Of a stretch of DNA of 64,000 nucleotides, positions 16,917 through 26,572 are shown piece by piece. A program made the translations under genes and the position numbers. The stretch is from Arcobacteraceae bacterium. GTDB taxonomy: Bacteria > Campylobacterota > Campylobacteria > Campylobacterales > Arcobacteraceae. The number at the start of each line of letters is the position of its first letter. Positions within the stretch are counted from its first letter, which is position 1. The stretch lies in contig JAGLOP010000011.1 of the NCBI GenBank assembly GCA_023138835.1, forward strand, positions 1-64,000, read 5' to 3'. The notes beneath the pieces are model-generated. The model did no database searches and was not told where the DNA came from. It was given only the letters and a program-made list of their open reading frames with translations.

Positions 16917-18608
16917 ATGAAAAGTGAAAAACTTAAAGATTTAAAAAGACATTGTAAAGATATGACGATTTTGTATGTTGAAGATGAGATAGAGATTCGT
17001 GATGCTATTGCTGAAATTTTAAATAATATATTTAAAACCGTGTTGTTAGCTGAAAATGGGAAAAGTGGTTTAGAGGTATTTAATAACAATAAAAATATTG
17101 ATATCATTATAACTGATATCACAATGCCTGTAAAAAATGGACTAGAGATGTCCCACCAAATACGACAAATAGATGATGAAATACCAATAATTGTAATTTC
17201 AGCGCATAGTGATACAGATTATTTTATTGATATGATAAGATTAAGTATTGATGGTTATCTTATTAAACCTTTAGAACATGATCAGTTTATCAGTGTATTA
17301 TCAAAAGCAATTCAGAAATTAGTCCTTAAAAAACAAAATTATGAGTATCAACATCAACTTGAAACAAAAGTTGATGAAAAAACTGTAGAGCTAAAAGAGA
17401 GATATTATCATGATGAATTAACCGGTCTTGAAAACAGATATGCTCTTTTAGAAGATATTCCAAAATATAATGCAAAAAGATTAATACTTATAGATATAAA
17501 TAAGTTTTCAGCATTAAATGATGTATACGGCAGTCTTGCCGGTGATGATATTTTAAAAATTGTTACATTTAAATTGAAAAAAATTTTAAGTAATAGTTGT
17601 AAACTATATAGAGTTTCTGCTGACCAGTTTGTATTTTTATCTTATAGTGATAAAGTAAAAATACTATGTAATGATTTTATAGAGATAGTTTCACAAACAT
17701 TAAGTTCATCTAGTATCTTTTTAACGGTAGATAATAGTGATATAGAGATAAATATATCAGTAACTATTTCAATTGCAAAAGATATAGAAACAGAACATCT
17801 TTTGGAGTGTGCAGATACAGCTTTACACTATGCAAAACAAACAAACCAACCCTATGTAATATATTCTAAAGAGTTAGAAAAAGCTATGAACCATCAGAAG
17901 CGATTTGATGCTATTAAGTTGGTAAAAAAAGCATTGGAAGACAACAGGCTTATACCGTATTTCCAACCAATTGTAAAAGATGATGATATCACATATGAAT
18001 GTTTGGTGCGAATTCTTGATGTAGATGGTCGAATTATTTCTCCGGTTGAATTTGTTGATGAAATAAAAAATACTCCTTATTATACACAATTAACAAAGAC
18101 TATGATTAAAAAATCATTTTTATTTTTCAGTGATAAACCAAATTCATTTTCTATTAATTTATCGTTTGAAGATATATCAAATATACATTTAATAGACTAT
18201 ATAAAAGAAGAGTTAGACAGATATGGTTTACATGACCAGCTTATCTTAGAGATATTAGAATGTGAATCAATTAATAATTTTGATATAGTAAAAAGTTTTA
18301 TTAATGAGATGAAAAGTTTGGGGGTCAGAATTGCAATAGATGATTTTGGCAGCGGATATTCAAATTTCTCATATCTGCTTGAGCTTGATCCTGATTTTAT
18401 AAAGATTGACGGTTCTATTATTAAAAATATTGCCGTTGATGATAAATCATATACCATTGCAAAAACAATTGTAAATTTCTCAAAAGAATTAGGGATAAAA
18501 ACAATTGGAGAATTCATATACAACAAAGAGGTTTTAGATAAAGTTGAAGATTTAGGAATAGATGGAAAACAAGGATATTTTTTAGGTGAGCCTAGAGCCG
18601 GAATTTAA
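16917..18608 (+). CDS. Receiver-GGDEF(degenerate)-EAL protein, likely c-di-GMP phosphodiesterase
   Basis: Residues 15-130 are a receiver (VEDE, Asp in IITDITMP, Lys in IKPLE). After a coiled coil comes a GGDEF-like domain (about 165-310) whose signature is VSADQF, so no diguanylate cyclase activity is expected. The EAL domain (about 335-563) has the signature as ECL but keeps the metal and catalytic residues: NLSFED, ILEILE, AIDDFGSGYS, FIKIDGS, GEF and KQGYFLGEP. It should hydrolyse c-di-GMP when its receiver is phosphorylated. It ends the unit begun at site E, so kinase output may end in c-di-GMP breakdown. A close paralogue lies at 26573. Confidence 0.9.
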   Translation: MKSEKLKDLKRHCKDMTILYVEDEIEIRDAIAEILNNIFKTVLLAENGKSGLEVFNNNKNIDIIITDITMPVKNGLEMSHQIRQIDDEIPIIVISAHSDTDYFIDMIRLSIDGYLIKPLEHDQFISVLSKAIQKLVLKKQNYEYQHQLETKVDEKTVELKERYYHDELTGLENRYALLEDIPKYNAKRLILIDINKFSALNDVYGSLAGDDILKIVTFKLKKILSNSCKLYRVSADQFVFLSYSDKVKILCNDFIEIVSQTLSSSSIFLTVDNSDIEINISVTISIAKDIETEHLLECADTALHYAKQTNQPYVIYSKELEKAMNHQKRFDAIKLVKKALEDNRLIPYFQPIVKDDDITYECLVRILDVDGRIISPVEFVDEIKNTPYYTQLTKTMIKKSFLFFSDKPNSFSINLSFEDISNIHLIDYIKEELDRYGLHDQLILEILECESINNFDIVKSFINEMKSLGVRIAIDDFGSGYSNFSYLLELDPDFIKIDGSIIKNIAVDDKSYTIAKTIVNFSKELGIKTIGEFIYNKEVLDKVEDLGIDGKQGYFLGEPRAGI

Positions 18609-18636
18609 TTAATTTATAATTTTAATTTTGTGTTAG

Positions 18637-18667
18637 ACACAAAAATACCACTATTTTATTTTATACT
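18637..18667 (+). promoter_or_regulatory. Direct-repeat activator box plus -10, site F (unit from 18699)
   Basis: ACACAAAAATACCAC starts at 18637; CAC half-sites are 11 bases apart (18638 and 18649). TATACT at 18662-18667 follows after exactly 10 bases, and the first gene starts 32 bases further on. It would drive a CheY-like gene, two phosphate transporter genes and further kinases. Confidence 0.6.
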
Positions 18668-18698
18668 TTTACAAATGGAAATGTATTAGGATTTTATT

Positions 18699-19082
18699 AT
18701 GACTAAAGAAGAGATCAAATCAATAATTAAAAACTGGAATGTTTTGTTTGTAGATGATGAAGAGTTTGTTGTTGAAACAATGAAAGAAATTTTACCAATA
18801 CTATTTAAAGATTCTTACTATGCTGTCAATGGATTAGATGGTGTATCAGTGTGTAAAGAGCATAAGATAGATCTGGTTATGACAGATTTAAGTATGCCAA
18901 AAATGAATGGTATTGATATGCTTAAAAAAATAAAAGAATTTAACCAAGATATAAAAGTGATATGTGTGAGTGGACATAATGAAAGTGACTTAATGCAACA
19001 GGCAAAACAGCTGGGTGCCTCTTTTATAATTAAGCCGATAAGTTCAGCCGAGCTGTATGATGCAATTGAGGAGATACTGTAA
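18699..19082 (+). CDS. CheY-like single-domain response regulator
   Basis: A 127-residue receiver with VDDEEF at the metal site, acceptor Asp in VMTDLSMP (about 67), Ser in VSGH and Lys in IIKPIS. There is no output domain. Its TAA stop overlaps by one base the ATG of the PiT phosphate transporter (TAATG), so translation of the two is likely coupled, an uncommon pairing. That arrangement makes a role in controlling or reporting phosphate transport plausible, but this is inference from position only. Confidence 0.88.
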   Translation: MTKEEIKSIIKNWNVLFVDDEEFVVETMKEILPILFKDSYYAVNGLDGVSVCKEHKIDLVMTDLSMPKMNGIDMLKKIKEFNQDIKVICVSGHNESDLMQQAKQLGASFIIKPISSAELYDAIEEIL

Positions 19083-20662
19083 TGGATATTAAAACAATTG
19101 ATATAGTAAATAAATATACCAGTGGAACAGAAAAAGGGTTTGCCAGACTTACTTTATCTTTGATTTTTATAGTATTGGTCTTTTTATATAGTTATGTATC
19201 GCACGGTAATGTACCAAATAATACTTTTTTAATCATTGGTGCTGTATTTGGTGCATATATGGCTATGAATATTGGTGCAAATGATGTTGCGAACAATGTA
19301 GGACCGGCTGTTGGTTCAAAAGCGTTAACTCTTTTTTGGGCTATTGTTATTGCTTCTATGTTTGAAGCTGCAGGGGCATTTATAGCTGGTGGGGATGTTG
19401 TGAAAACAATTAAAAAAGGAATAATAGACCCGGCACTTATAAATGATCCTCAAATATTTATTTGGGCTATGACGGCATCACTTTTAAGTGCTGCTTTGTG
19501 GCTGAATTTTGCAACTTCAATAGGAGCTCCTGTTTCAACAACACACTCAATAGTTGGTGGTGTTATGGGTGCAGGAATTGCCGCTGCCGGCTTTGCTATA
19601 GTTGACTGGGGTACTATGGCAAAAATAGCTTCCAGTTGGGTAATATCACCTATTTTAGGAGGAATTATCGCCGCAGCTTTTTTGTATTTTATTAAAAAGA
19701 ATATTATTTTTAAAGATGATATGCTTGAAAGTGCAAAGAAATTTGTACCTATACTTATTGCTATTATGATTTGGGTTTTTGCAACTTATTTAATGTTAAA
19801 AGGTGTTAAAAAGATAGTAAAAGTTGATTTAACGACAGCACTTGCTATTGGGTTGGGTATTGCTTTAATTGTTTATTATTTTGCAAAACCGGCGATTTTA
19901 AAAGCAACTCAAACTCTTGACAATACTAGAATCGGTGTGAATACTTTATTTACTATTCCTCTTATTTTTTCAGCAGCACTGTTAAGTTTTGCACACGGGG
20001 CAAATGATGTGGCGAATGCTATTGGTCCATTGGCTGCTATAAGTGATGCTGTTATGGGTGGAGAAATATCTTCAAAAGTTGAAATTCCATTTTGGATTAT
20101 GGCAGTTGGTGCTATTGGATTGACTGTCGGTCTTGCTTTATATGGACCAAGACTTATAAAAACAGTAGGTTCAGAGATAACTGAACTAGATCAAATAAGA
20201 GCATTTTGTATAGCAATGGCTGCTGCAATTACGGTTATAATCGCCTCTCAACTTGGACTTCCCGTTTCATCAACACATATTGCTATTGGTGGTATATTTG
20301 GTGTTGGTTTTTTACGAGAATACTTAGATTCAAGTGAGTCAAAGTATCTAGAGATGGTTCGTGAAAAATTTAAGAAAAATAAAAAAGAGTTTGAAGAGTT
20401 TGAAGCTGAACTTAAAGAGTTGGAATCATTAGAAAAAAAGAATAAACAAACTTATGAAAGATTGGTTGAGTTGTATAGGCAAATAGAACAAAGACAAGAG
20501 ATACTCAAAGAGGAGAAAAAAGATTTTAAAGATGCTAAGAAAATACAATATGTAAAAAGAGATGCTATTAAAAAAATTGTAGCTGCCTGGCTTATAACAG
20601 TACCCGCAGCTGCAATTTTAAGTGCTGGAATATTCTTTATGATAAAAGGTATCATGATATAA
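19082..20662 (+). CDS. PiT-family inorganic phosphate transporter
   Basis: PiT proteins carry phosphate (often as a metal complex) with protons or sodium across the inner membrane. Both halves of the family signature are present: GANDVANNVGPAVG near 63 and HGANDVANAIGPLA near 307, each with a matching P-V-S-(S/T)-THS/I loop (APVSTTHS and LPVSSTHI). There are about ten membrane helices. Before the last helix lies a charged coiled-coil of about 75 residues (about 425-500) facing the cytoplasm. It overlaps the CheY-like gene and is followed after 18 bases by an unknown gene and then a second phosphate transporter. Confidence 0.92.
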   Translation: MDIKTIDIVNKYTSGTEKGFARLTLSLIFIVLVFLYSYVSHGNVPNNTFLIIGAVFGAYMAMNIGANDVANNVGPAVGSKALTLFWAIVIASMFEAAGAFIAGGDVVKTIKKGIIDPALINDPQIFIWAMTASLLSAALWLNFATSIGAPVSTTHSIVGGVMGAGIAAAGFAIVDWGTMAKIASSWVISPILGGIIAAAFLYFIKKNIIFKDDMLESAKKFVPILIAIMIWVFATYLMLKGVKKIVKVDLTTALAIGLGIALIVYYFAKPAILKATQTLDNTRIGVNTLFTIPLIFSAALLSFAHGANDVANAIGPLAAISDAVMGGEISSKVEIPFWIMAVGAIGLTVGLALYGPRLIKTVGSEITELDQIRAFCIAMAAAITVIIASQLGLPVSSTHIAIGGIFGVGFLREYLDSSESKYLEMVREKFKKNKKEFEEFEAELKELESLEKKNKQTYERLVELYRQIEQRQEILKEEKKDFKDAKKIQYVKRDAIKKIVAAWLITVPAAAILSAGIFFMIKGIMI

Positions 20663-20680
20663 ATTACCAAAGGAAAAATT

Positions 20681-21280
20681 ATGACTATAAAATATGCAGG
20701 TCCAAGAGCAATAATTTCACATCATGGGATAGATTTCAAAGATGGTAAAGAAGATAAATATGTTTACTTAATGATAGGCGTGCAGATACTTCAAGCCATA
20801 GATAAGGATTATGGTGAACATAAATCTTACAGTTATAATTTGGAAACAAAAAGAGTTGATGATGATACTATGTTGGATGTAATAAGGTTTTATGAACCGG
20901 GTATTGATAAAAAGGTTGAAGATGAAGCTTTCAGATATAAAGAACATATATCTCAAGAGATTGAAAAAGTTCATGAAAATAAGATTTTAAAAGATGTTGA
21001 GAAAGATGTTTGGATAAAGAATATTGAGGTTATGAAAGATTATAGAATACAAAGGGCAGTAAATAAGATATATTATATGCACTGTATCAATAATATAAGA
21101 AATATTGTAAAAAGGGAAGATATAAAAGAGATAGATACTCCTTTCTATGAGAAATATTGGCATGTACTTCAAACACTGCAAGGTACTTTAGAAGAAGGTA
21201 GATACTCAAAGCATACAGTATTAAAAGTGATAAAAAATGAGGATGGGCAGATGATGGCGAAACTGACAATAGGATTTTAA
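20681..21280 (+). CDS. Conserved-looking protein of unknown function between phosphate transporters
   Basis: I do not recognise this 199-residue soluble protein. It starts MTIKYAGPRAIISHHG, which resembles no signal peptide, and has a beta-rich first third followed by a charged helical middle (about 85-130) and an IRNIVKRE helix. The C-terminal stretch ends in MAKLTIGF. No metal-binding or catalytic motif stands out apart from the SHHG pair of histidines. It starts 18 bases after the PiT gene with AAAGGAAAA as ribosome site and ends 1 base before the Na/Pi transporter, so it is very probably co-translated with both. A role as an accessory of phosphate uptake is possible but unproven. Confidence 0.75.
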   Translation: MTIKYAGPRAIISHHGIDFKDGKEDKYVYLMIGVQILQAIDKDYGEHKSYSYNLETKRVDDDTMLDVIRFYEPGIDKKVEDEAFRYKEHISQEIEKVHENKILKDVEKDVWIKNIEVMKDYRIQRAVNKIYYMHCINNIRNIVKREDIKEIDTPFYEKYWHVLQTLQGTLEEGRYSKHTVLKVIKNEDGQMMAKLTIGF

Positions 21281-21281
21281 A

Positions 21282-23039
21282 ATGTTAAAAAGATCTTTTT
21301 ATCCATTATTTTTATTAGCTATTGCTTATTTATTATTTTCCAGTCATGATGCAAAAACAATAATTGCAGGTATTGCCATATTTTTGATTGGTATGGTTTT
21401 TATGGAGGATGGTTTTAAGCTTTTTAGCGGCGGTATGCTTGAAAAAGTTTTAGAGAAAAGTACAAAAACCGTACCAAAGGCTATAGGAACCGGCTTTTTA
21501 GCTACGGCAATTGTTCAAAGTTCATCTTTGCTGACCATTATTGTCATATCTTTTTTAAGTGCTGAACTTATCTCTTTAAGTGGTGCTATTGGTGTAATAT
21601 TTGGTTCAAATATCGGTACAACTACAACAGCATGGATTGTGTCTACTTTTGGTGTAAAAATTAAAATTGCTCATTATGCTATGCCTATGCTTATATTTGG
21701 TGTTATTTTTAGATTCAATAAAAATAAAACTTATCAAGGCTTGGGGAATGTTTTAGTTGGACTTGGTTTTGTATTTCTAGGTATTGGATATATGAAAGAG
21801 GGATTTGAAGCTATGAAAGCAGGGCTTGACCTTGCACAGTTTGCAATGGACGGATATCTTGGAGTTTTAGTATATATTTTAATAGGTGCTGTTGCAACCG
21901 TTGTAATACAATCAAGCAGTGCAACAATGGCTTTAATTATAACAGCCCTTGCTACGGGTCAAATTGAATATGTAAATGCTTTATCACTTGCTATTGGTGC
22001 AAATATAGGTACAACCGTTACTGCAATAATTGGTTCTTTATCTTCAAATGCAAATGGTAAAAGATTAGCTGTGGCACATTTTATATTTAATATGGTTACA
22101 GGTTTTATAGCCATTGTATTTTTGTATCAATTAGCAGATTTAGTAGATATTCTAAGTTTTGAACTAGGAATTGCCGATGAAGATTATGCTATGAAATTAG
22201 CACTATTTCATACTATATTTAATATCATTGGTGTTTTAGCGGTTTCTCCATTTACCGGAAAGCTTGTAGTTTTTCTAAAAGGATTATTCAAAGAAGTTCA
22301 AAAAAGAATTTCTCGGGCTAAATATTTGGATGATGTTGTTATTGAAATGCCTGAATCTGCATTAGCAGCATTGGAAAAAGAGGTTATTCATCTGTATGAT
22401 AATGCAACCGAAGTTTTAGCTCACGCTATATCTTTACATAGACACTCTTTTTTAGGGCAAGATAATATACTTAAAGTTGTAAAAAATTCAAATTCTAAAA
22501 TTGATATCAATATAAGTGAGTTTTATAAAACAAAAATCAAAGATCTTTATGGAGATATTGTACATTATGCTACATTGTCACAAGATAAAATGGATGAAGA
22601 ACAGATGAGAAAAGTTTATTATTTAAAAGTAGCATCTAAAGATATTGTTGAAGCAGTTAAGGATGTAGAGGAGTTGCAGAGAAATATTAATTTCTATATA
22701 AAAGGTAAAAATGAGATTATCAAAAATGAGTATAATGTGTTAAGAGAAAAGATTGCCAAGACATTGGATAGAATTGATAATATTAGAAATAAATATGATG
22801 ATATAGAAGTATTGACTCAAATTGAACTGTTAAAAGAAGAGATAAAAGAGCTTGATATAATTGAAAATGGAAAAATTGATGAGCTTATTAGAAATGATAG
22901 TATTGATTCAAAAATGGCAACATCATTGATAAATGATTCTTCATTTGCTTATGATATATCAAAAAGATTAATTGAAGTTGCTGTGACGTTATGGATAAAA
23001 GATAGAGAGATAAAAGTATTAATAGGAGAAAAATCATGA
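21282..23039 (+). CDS. Na/Pi-cotransporter family protein with PhoU-like C-terminal domain
   Basis: The N-terminal 320 residues carry two Na/Pi-cotransporter repeats with the QSSS motif (AIVQSSSLLT near 74 and VVIQSSSATM near 207) and GSNIGTT/GANIGTT loops, about eight membrane helices in all. The C-terminal part (about 360-585) is helical and resembles PhoU, which in other bacteria restrains phosphate uptake and Pho signalling. Family members import phosphate or export it. It is the second phosphate transporter in the unit and overlaps the next small gene by 4 bases (ATGA). Confidence 0.9.
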   Translation: MLKRSFYPLFLLAIAYLLFSSHDAKTIIAGIAIFLIGMVFMEDGFKLFSGGMLEKVLEKSTKTVPKAIGTGFLATAIVQSSSLLTIIVISFLSAELISLSGAIGVIFGSNIGTTTTAWIVSTFGVKIKIAHYAMPMLIFGVIFRFNKNKTYQGLGNVLVGLGFVFLGIGYMKEGFEAMKAGLDLAQFAMDGYLGVLVYILIGAVATVVIQSSSATMALIITALATGQIEYVNALSLAIGANIGTTVTAIIGSLSSNANGKRLAVAHFIFNMVTGFIAIVFLYQLADLVDILSFELGIADEDYAMKLALFHTIFNIIGVLAVSPFTGKLVVFLKGLFKEVQKRISRAKYLDDVVIEMPESALAALEKEVIHLYDNATEVLAHAISLHRHSFLGQDNILKVVKNSNSKIDINISEFYKTKIKDLYGDIVHYATLSQDKMDEEQMRKVYYLKVASKDIVEAVKDVEELQRNINFYIKGKNEIIKNEYNVLREKIAKTLDRIDNIRNKYDDIEVLTQIELLKEEIKELDIIENGKIDELIRNDSIDSKMATSLINDSSFAYDISKRLIEVAVTLWIKDREIKVLIGEKS

Positions 23040-23254
23040 AAATAGAAGAGTTATTTAAAAAAGCTGAAAAGTTTTTTAATAAAGAGAAGAAAAGAAACAA
23101 GAAAAGTGATGAAAAAAAAGAAGAGTTAAAAGCATCTTTAGAAAAGAAGATATCCTCAGTGAAATATAAAATTAAAAAAGCAGACTCAAAAAATAGAAAA
23201 CATGAGTTAAAAAAAGAGTTAAAAATTTTAATAAAATTAAATGAAGCATTGTAG
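23036..23254 (+). CDS. Small Lys/Glu-rich coiled-coil protein
   Basis: A 72-residue protein with no recognised domain. It is nearly all charged (many KK, EK and KKE runs), is predicted to form one or two helices or a coiled coil, and lacks Cys, Trp and any signal peptide. Its ATG overlaps the stop of the Na/Pi transporter gene and AGGAGAAA lies just upstream, so translational coupling is strong evidence that it is real. A role as a partner of the transporter's PhoU-like domain is only a guess. Confidence 0.65.
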   Translation: MKIEELFKKAEKFFNKEKKRNKKSDEKKEELKASLEKKISSVKYKIKKADSKNRKHELKKELKILIKLNEAL

Positions 23255-23280
23255 TATATTAATCTAAAAGGTCTTAAGTT

Positions 23281-24456
23281 ATGAATATTTTAGTAGTAGA
23301 TGATGATAAAGCATATTTAGAGATGATAAAGCTTGTTTTGAATGGTGCTTTTGATAGTGTTAAGATTAAGCTGGTGACCAATGGCGCAGATGCCATAGAT
23401 ATTTGTCAACATGATAATATAGATTTAATATTACTTGACTTTTATATGCCAAAGATGAATGGTTCTACAGTTGCAAAACTTTTACAACATACAAATAAAA
23501 CTAAAGAGATACCTATTATATTTGTTACATCAAGTTCTTATAGTGATTTTGAGAAAGAGGGCTTTGAGATAGGTAGTGTAGATTATATTTCCAAACCTAT
23601 TGAAAAAAATTTGCTTATTAATAGAGTTGCATTATATTTAACAATTATTCATCAAAATAAACTATTACAAGATGCAAATTATAAATTAGAAAAGAAAGTT
23701 CATAAGGTTGAAGATCAAAATAAAATGCAAGAACAGATGCTGATACATCAAAGTAAAACTTCTGTTATGGGTGAGATGATAGGTGCTATTGCACATCAGT
23801 GGCGACAGCCTTTAAATATAATTGCAACTTCTATGATAAATTTAGAAACCAAAGCGGAACTTGATATGCTTGATTACAAAGAGATAAAAAGAATTAATAG
23901 TAAAGTAAACAGTACTTTACAGTTTTTATCTAAGACAATAGATGATTTTAGAAATTTCTTTTTGTCTTCAAAAGTAAAAGAAAAAATTGATATGGTAAAA
24001 GTTATTGACAGTACCATAGAGTTGGTAAAAACACAGTTCACATCACACAATATTTCTATAGAATTTCAATTTGATGAAGAGGTAGAATATATAATCAATG
24101 GATACTTCAATGAATTGAGACAAGTGATATTAAACCTTTTTGCCAACAGTAAAGATGCTTTGGAATTAAGAATGAAAAAGGTGGATGACTTAGACGGGCT
24201 TATAACCATAAAGCTAAATATAATAGATACAAAACTTGAGATTTTAATCTGTGATAATGGCGGAGGGATACCAAAAGATATTATTAAAAAAGTATTTGTA
24301 CCGTATTTTACTACTAAATTTGTGGATCAAGGTACAGGTATAGGATTGTACTTATCTAAAACAATTATAGAAAAATTACATAATGGTTCTATGAATGTTG
24401 ATTCAGAAGATGACAATACTTGTTTTAAGATATTGTTGCCTATGATCAAGATTTAA
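23281..24456 (+). CDS. Soluble receiver-histidine kinase hybrid
   Basis: The receiver (1-125) begins MNILVVDDD, has the acceptor Asp in ILLDFYMP (about 60), Thr of FVTSSS and Lys in ISKPIE. A coiled coil leads to the kinase core: AHQWRQPL (His172), NLFANSKDA, DNGGGIP, GTGIGLYL. It is the only one of the soluble hybrids here with a three-Asp VDDD start and with a receiver beginning at residue 1. It follows the transporter genes by 27 bases without a visible terminator and precedes a Cache-GAF kinase, so it could receive phosphate from that membrane kinase. Confidence 0.88.
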   Translation: MNILVVDDDKAYLEMIKLVLNGAFDSVKIKLVTNGADAIDICQHDNIDLILLDFYMPKMNGSTVAKLLQHTNKTKEIPIIFVTSSSYSDFEKEGFEIGSVDYISKPIEKNLLINRVALYLTIIHQNKLLQDANYKLEKKVHKVEDQNKMQEQMLIHQSKTSVMGEMIGAIAHQWRQPLNIIATSMINLETKAELDMLDYKEIKRINSKVNSTLQFLSKTIDDFRNFFLSSKVKEKIDMVKVIDSTIELVKTQFTSHNISIEFQFDEEVEYIINGYFNELRQVILNLFANSKDALELRMKKVDDLDGLITIKLNIIDTKLEILICDNGGGIPKDIIKKVFVPYFTTKFVDQGTGIGLYLSKTIIEKLHNGSMNVDSEDDNTCFKILLPMIKI

Positions 24457-24491
24457 AGGTATCTTATAGAAGCAGGTAAAGGGCAAATGGT

Positions 24492-26570
24492 ATGAAAGAG
24501 GGTAAATATTTAAAACAAATCGTACTGATACCGATAGTTTTTTCAATACTTATTGCACTGGTTGTACTGTTTATATCCAATAACAGTTTTAATAATATCT
24601 TTAAAAAACATATGCACGAACATAAAAATAAATATATTGAAATTTCAAAACAAAGTTCAAAACAAAAGATACAGAGTGTATTTAAATATATTAGACACAT
24701 TGAATCACTTTTTCCCAATAATTTATCAAAACAAAAAGAGCTAGCTATAAAATTTATTTCTGATGAAAAAAATATGAATAAATATATTTTTATTTTAGAT
24801 GTGATTGATATAAATGGCGGGGAAAAGTTTGCAAGAGTTATTGTCAATCCAAATAGACTTGATCTTATTGATAAATATTTAAATGATAGTTTCAAAGGAG
24901 CACACGGTAAAGAATTTTTTAAAGAAGCTCTAAAAGAGATAAGGGAAGATGGCGAATCTTTTGTGTCATATTATTTTAAAAAGCCGGATTCTAAAGAAAA
25001 AATCAGAAAAATAAGTTACTTTAAATATTGTTCAAAATTTAATTGGATAATAGGAACAGGTATTTATATAGATGATATAGAAAAAAGTATAAGTAAAGAA
25101 GGGGTAAAAGAAGATAAGAGAATAGATGCTCAATCTTTCAAAACAATAATATTACTAATATCTACTGTCTTAATTTTCAGTGTTGTACTTTATTTAATAA
25201 TGAATAAACTAAAAAGAGCCATTAAGCAAAAAGACAAAAAAATAAAACGAAATATGAAAGATAAGGCAACAAGTCATAAACAGATAAAATATCATAGAAA
25301 TATACTTCAAACAATAGTAAATATCCAAAAAGAGCTTATTTCAGATAAAGATTTTAACAGTAGTGTTGAACATATGTTAAAAAAGATGATTAATATTTTA
25401 AGTGTGGATAGAGTTTATATTTTTGAAAATCATTTAGTAAATAATGATTGGGTTTGTTCACAAAGATTTGAATATACAAAAGAAAGTATATCACCACAAA
25501 TAAATAATCAAAAGCTTCAAAATTTACCATATAGCGAAGCTTCTATTAAAAGATGGAAAACGGTGTTATCTGCAAATAATCCAATAGCGGGATTAATCAA
25601 AGATTTTCCAAAAGTTGAAAGAGATATTTTAGAACCTCAAAATATCAAATCTATTTTTGTGATGCCTATCTTTTATGAGGATAAGTTTTGGGGATTTATC
25701 GGATTTGATGATTGTACAACTGAAAGAGTATGGAATATTTTAGAAAAAGATATTTTACAAATAATTGCAAATTCATTTATTACAGCTTTAATGAAAGACA
25801 ATTATTCTAAAAATTTAGAAGAAAAAGTCAAATTACAAATAAAAGATATTAGAAAAAAAGACAATATGCTTATACAACAGTCAAAAATGGCATCTATGGG
25901 GGAGATGATAGGAAATATAGCCCATCAATGGAGACAACCTTTAAATGTGATAGGGACATCAGTTATGGGTCTTCAGCTGAAATATGAAAATGATTTTATA
26001 GATAATGAGTATATTCAGAATCATACCAATAAAATAAATACAATAATACAAAATATGAGTCATACCATAGATGATTTTAGAAACTTTTTTGCACCAAATA
26101 AAGAAAAAGTAGATTTTAATATAAAAGAAACCATAGAAAAAACTTTAAATCTTCTAGGTGGTGCATTTAAAGTGCATGATATAAATATATTGATAAATTG
26201 TGATAAGCAGTGTATGATAAACGGGTATAAAAATGAATTTTCACAAGCAATACTTGTGATATTAAATAATTCAAAAGATGCAATAGTTCAAAATAACATT
26301 TCACAAGGAGAGATCACCATAGATATCTCTTGTGATAAAGATTCTACAAAAATTATAATAGTAGATAATGGCGGTGGAATACCAAATGACATCTTAGATA
26401 AAGTTTTTGAACCATACTTTACAACAAAGTTTAAATCACAAGGTACCGGAATAGGTCTATATATGGTAAAAGAGATTGTTGAAAATCATATGCAGGGTTT
26501 TGTAATGATTGAAAACTTTAAAAATGGTGTTAAAGTTACAATTGAATTAGCTAAAGGAAATAGGAGTTAA
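24492..26570 (+). CDS. Membrane histidine kinase with Cache and GAF domains
   Basis: Two membrane helices (about 11-32 and 212-234) flank a periplasmic single Cache domain with the hallmark FNWIIGTGIYIDDIEKS near 181-197. Inside the cell there is a coiled coil, a GAF domain (about 280-430) and a kinase core: AHQWRQPL (His478), ILNNSKDA, DNGGGIP, GTGIGLYM. Cache_2-type domains often bind carboxylates or other small metabolites; the ligand cannot be told. It has no receiver. It is followed after 2 bases by a receiver-GGDEF-EAL gene, which makes that protein its most likely output. Confidence 0.9.
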   Translation: MKEGKYLKQIVLIPIVFSILIALVVLFISNNSFNNIFKKHMHEHKNKYIEISKQSSKQKIQSVFKYIRHIESLFPNNLSKQKELAIKFISDEKNMNKYIFILDVIDINGGEKFARVIVNPNRLDLIDKYLNDSFKGAHGKEFFKEALKEIREDGESFVSYYFKKPDSKEKIRKISYFKYCSKFNWIIGTGIYIDDIEKSISKEGVKEDKRIDAQSFKTIILLISTVLIFSVVLYLIMNKLKRAIKQKDKKIKRNMKDKATSHKQIKYHRNILQTIVNIQKELISDKDFNSSVEHMLKKMINILSVDRVYIFENHLVNNDWVCSQRFEYTKESISPQINNQKLQNLPYSEASIKRWKTVLSANNPIAGLIKDFPKVERDILEPQNIKSIFVMPIFYEDKFWGFIGFDDCTTERVWNILEKDILQIIANSFITALMKDNYSKNLEEKVKLQIKDIRKKDNMLIQQSKMASMGEMIGNIAHQWRQPLNVIGTSVMGLQLKYENDFIDNEYIQNHTNKINTIIQNMSHTIDDFRNFFAPNKEKVDFNIKETIEKTLNLLGGAFKVHDINILINCDKQCMINGYKNEFSQAILVILNNSKDAIVQNNISQGEITIDISCDKDSTKIIIVDNGGGIPNDILDKVFEPYFTTKFKSQGTGIGLYMVKEIVENHMQGFVMIENFKNGVKVTIELAKGNRS

Positions 26571-26572
26571 AA

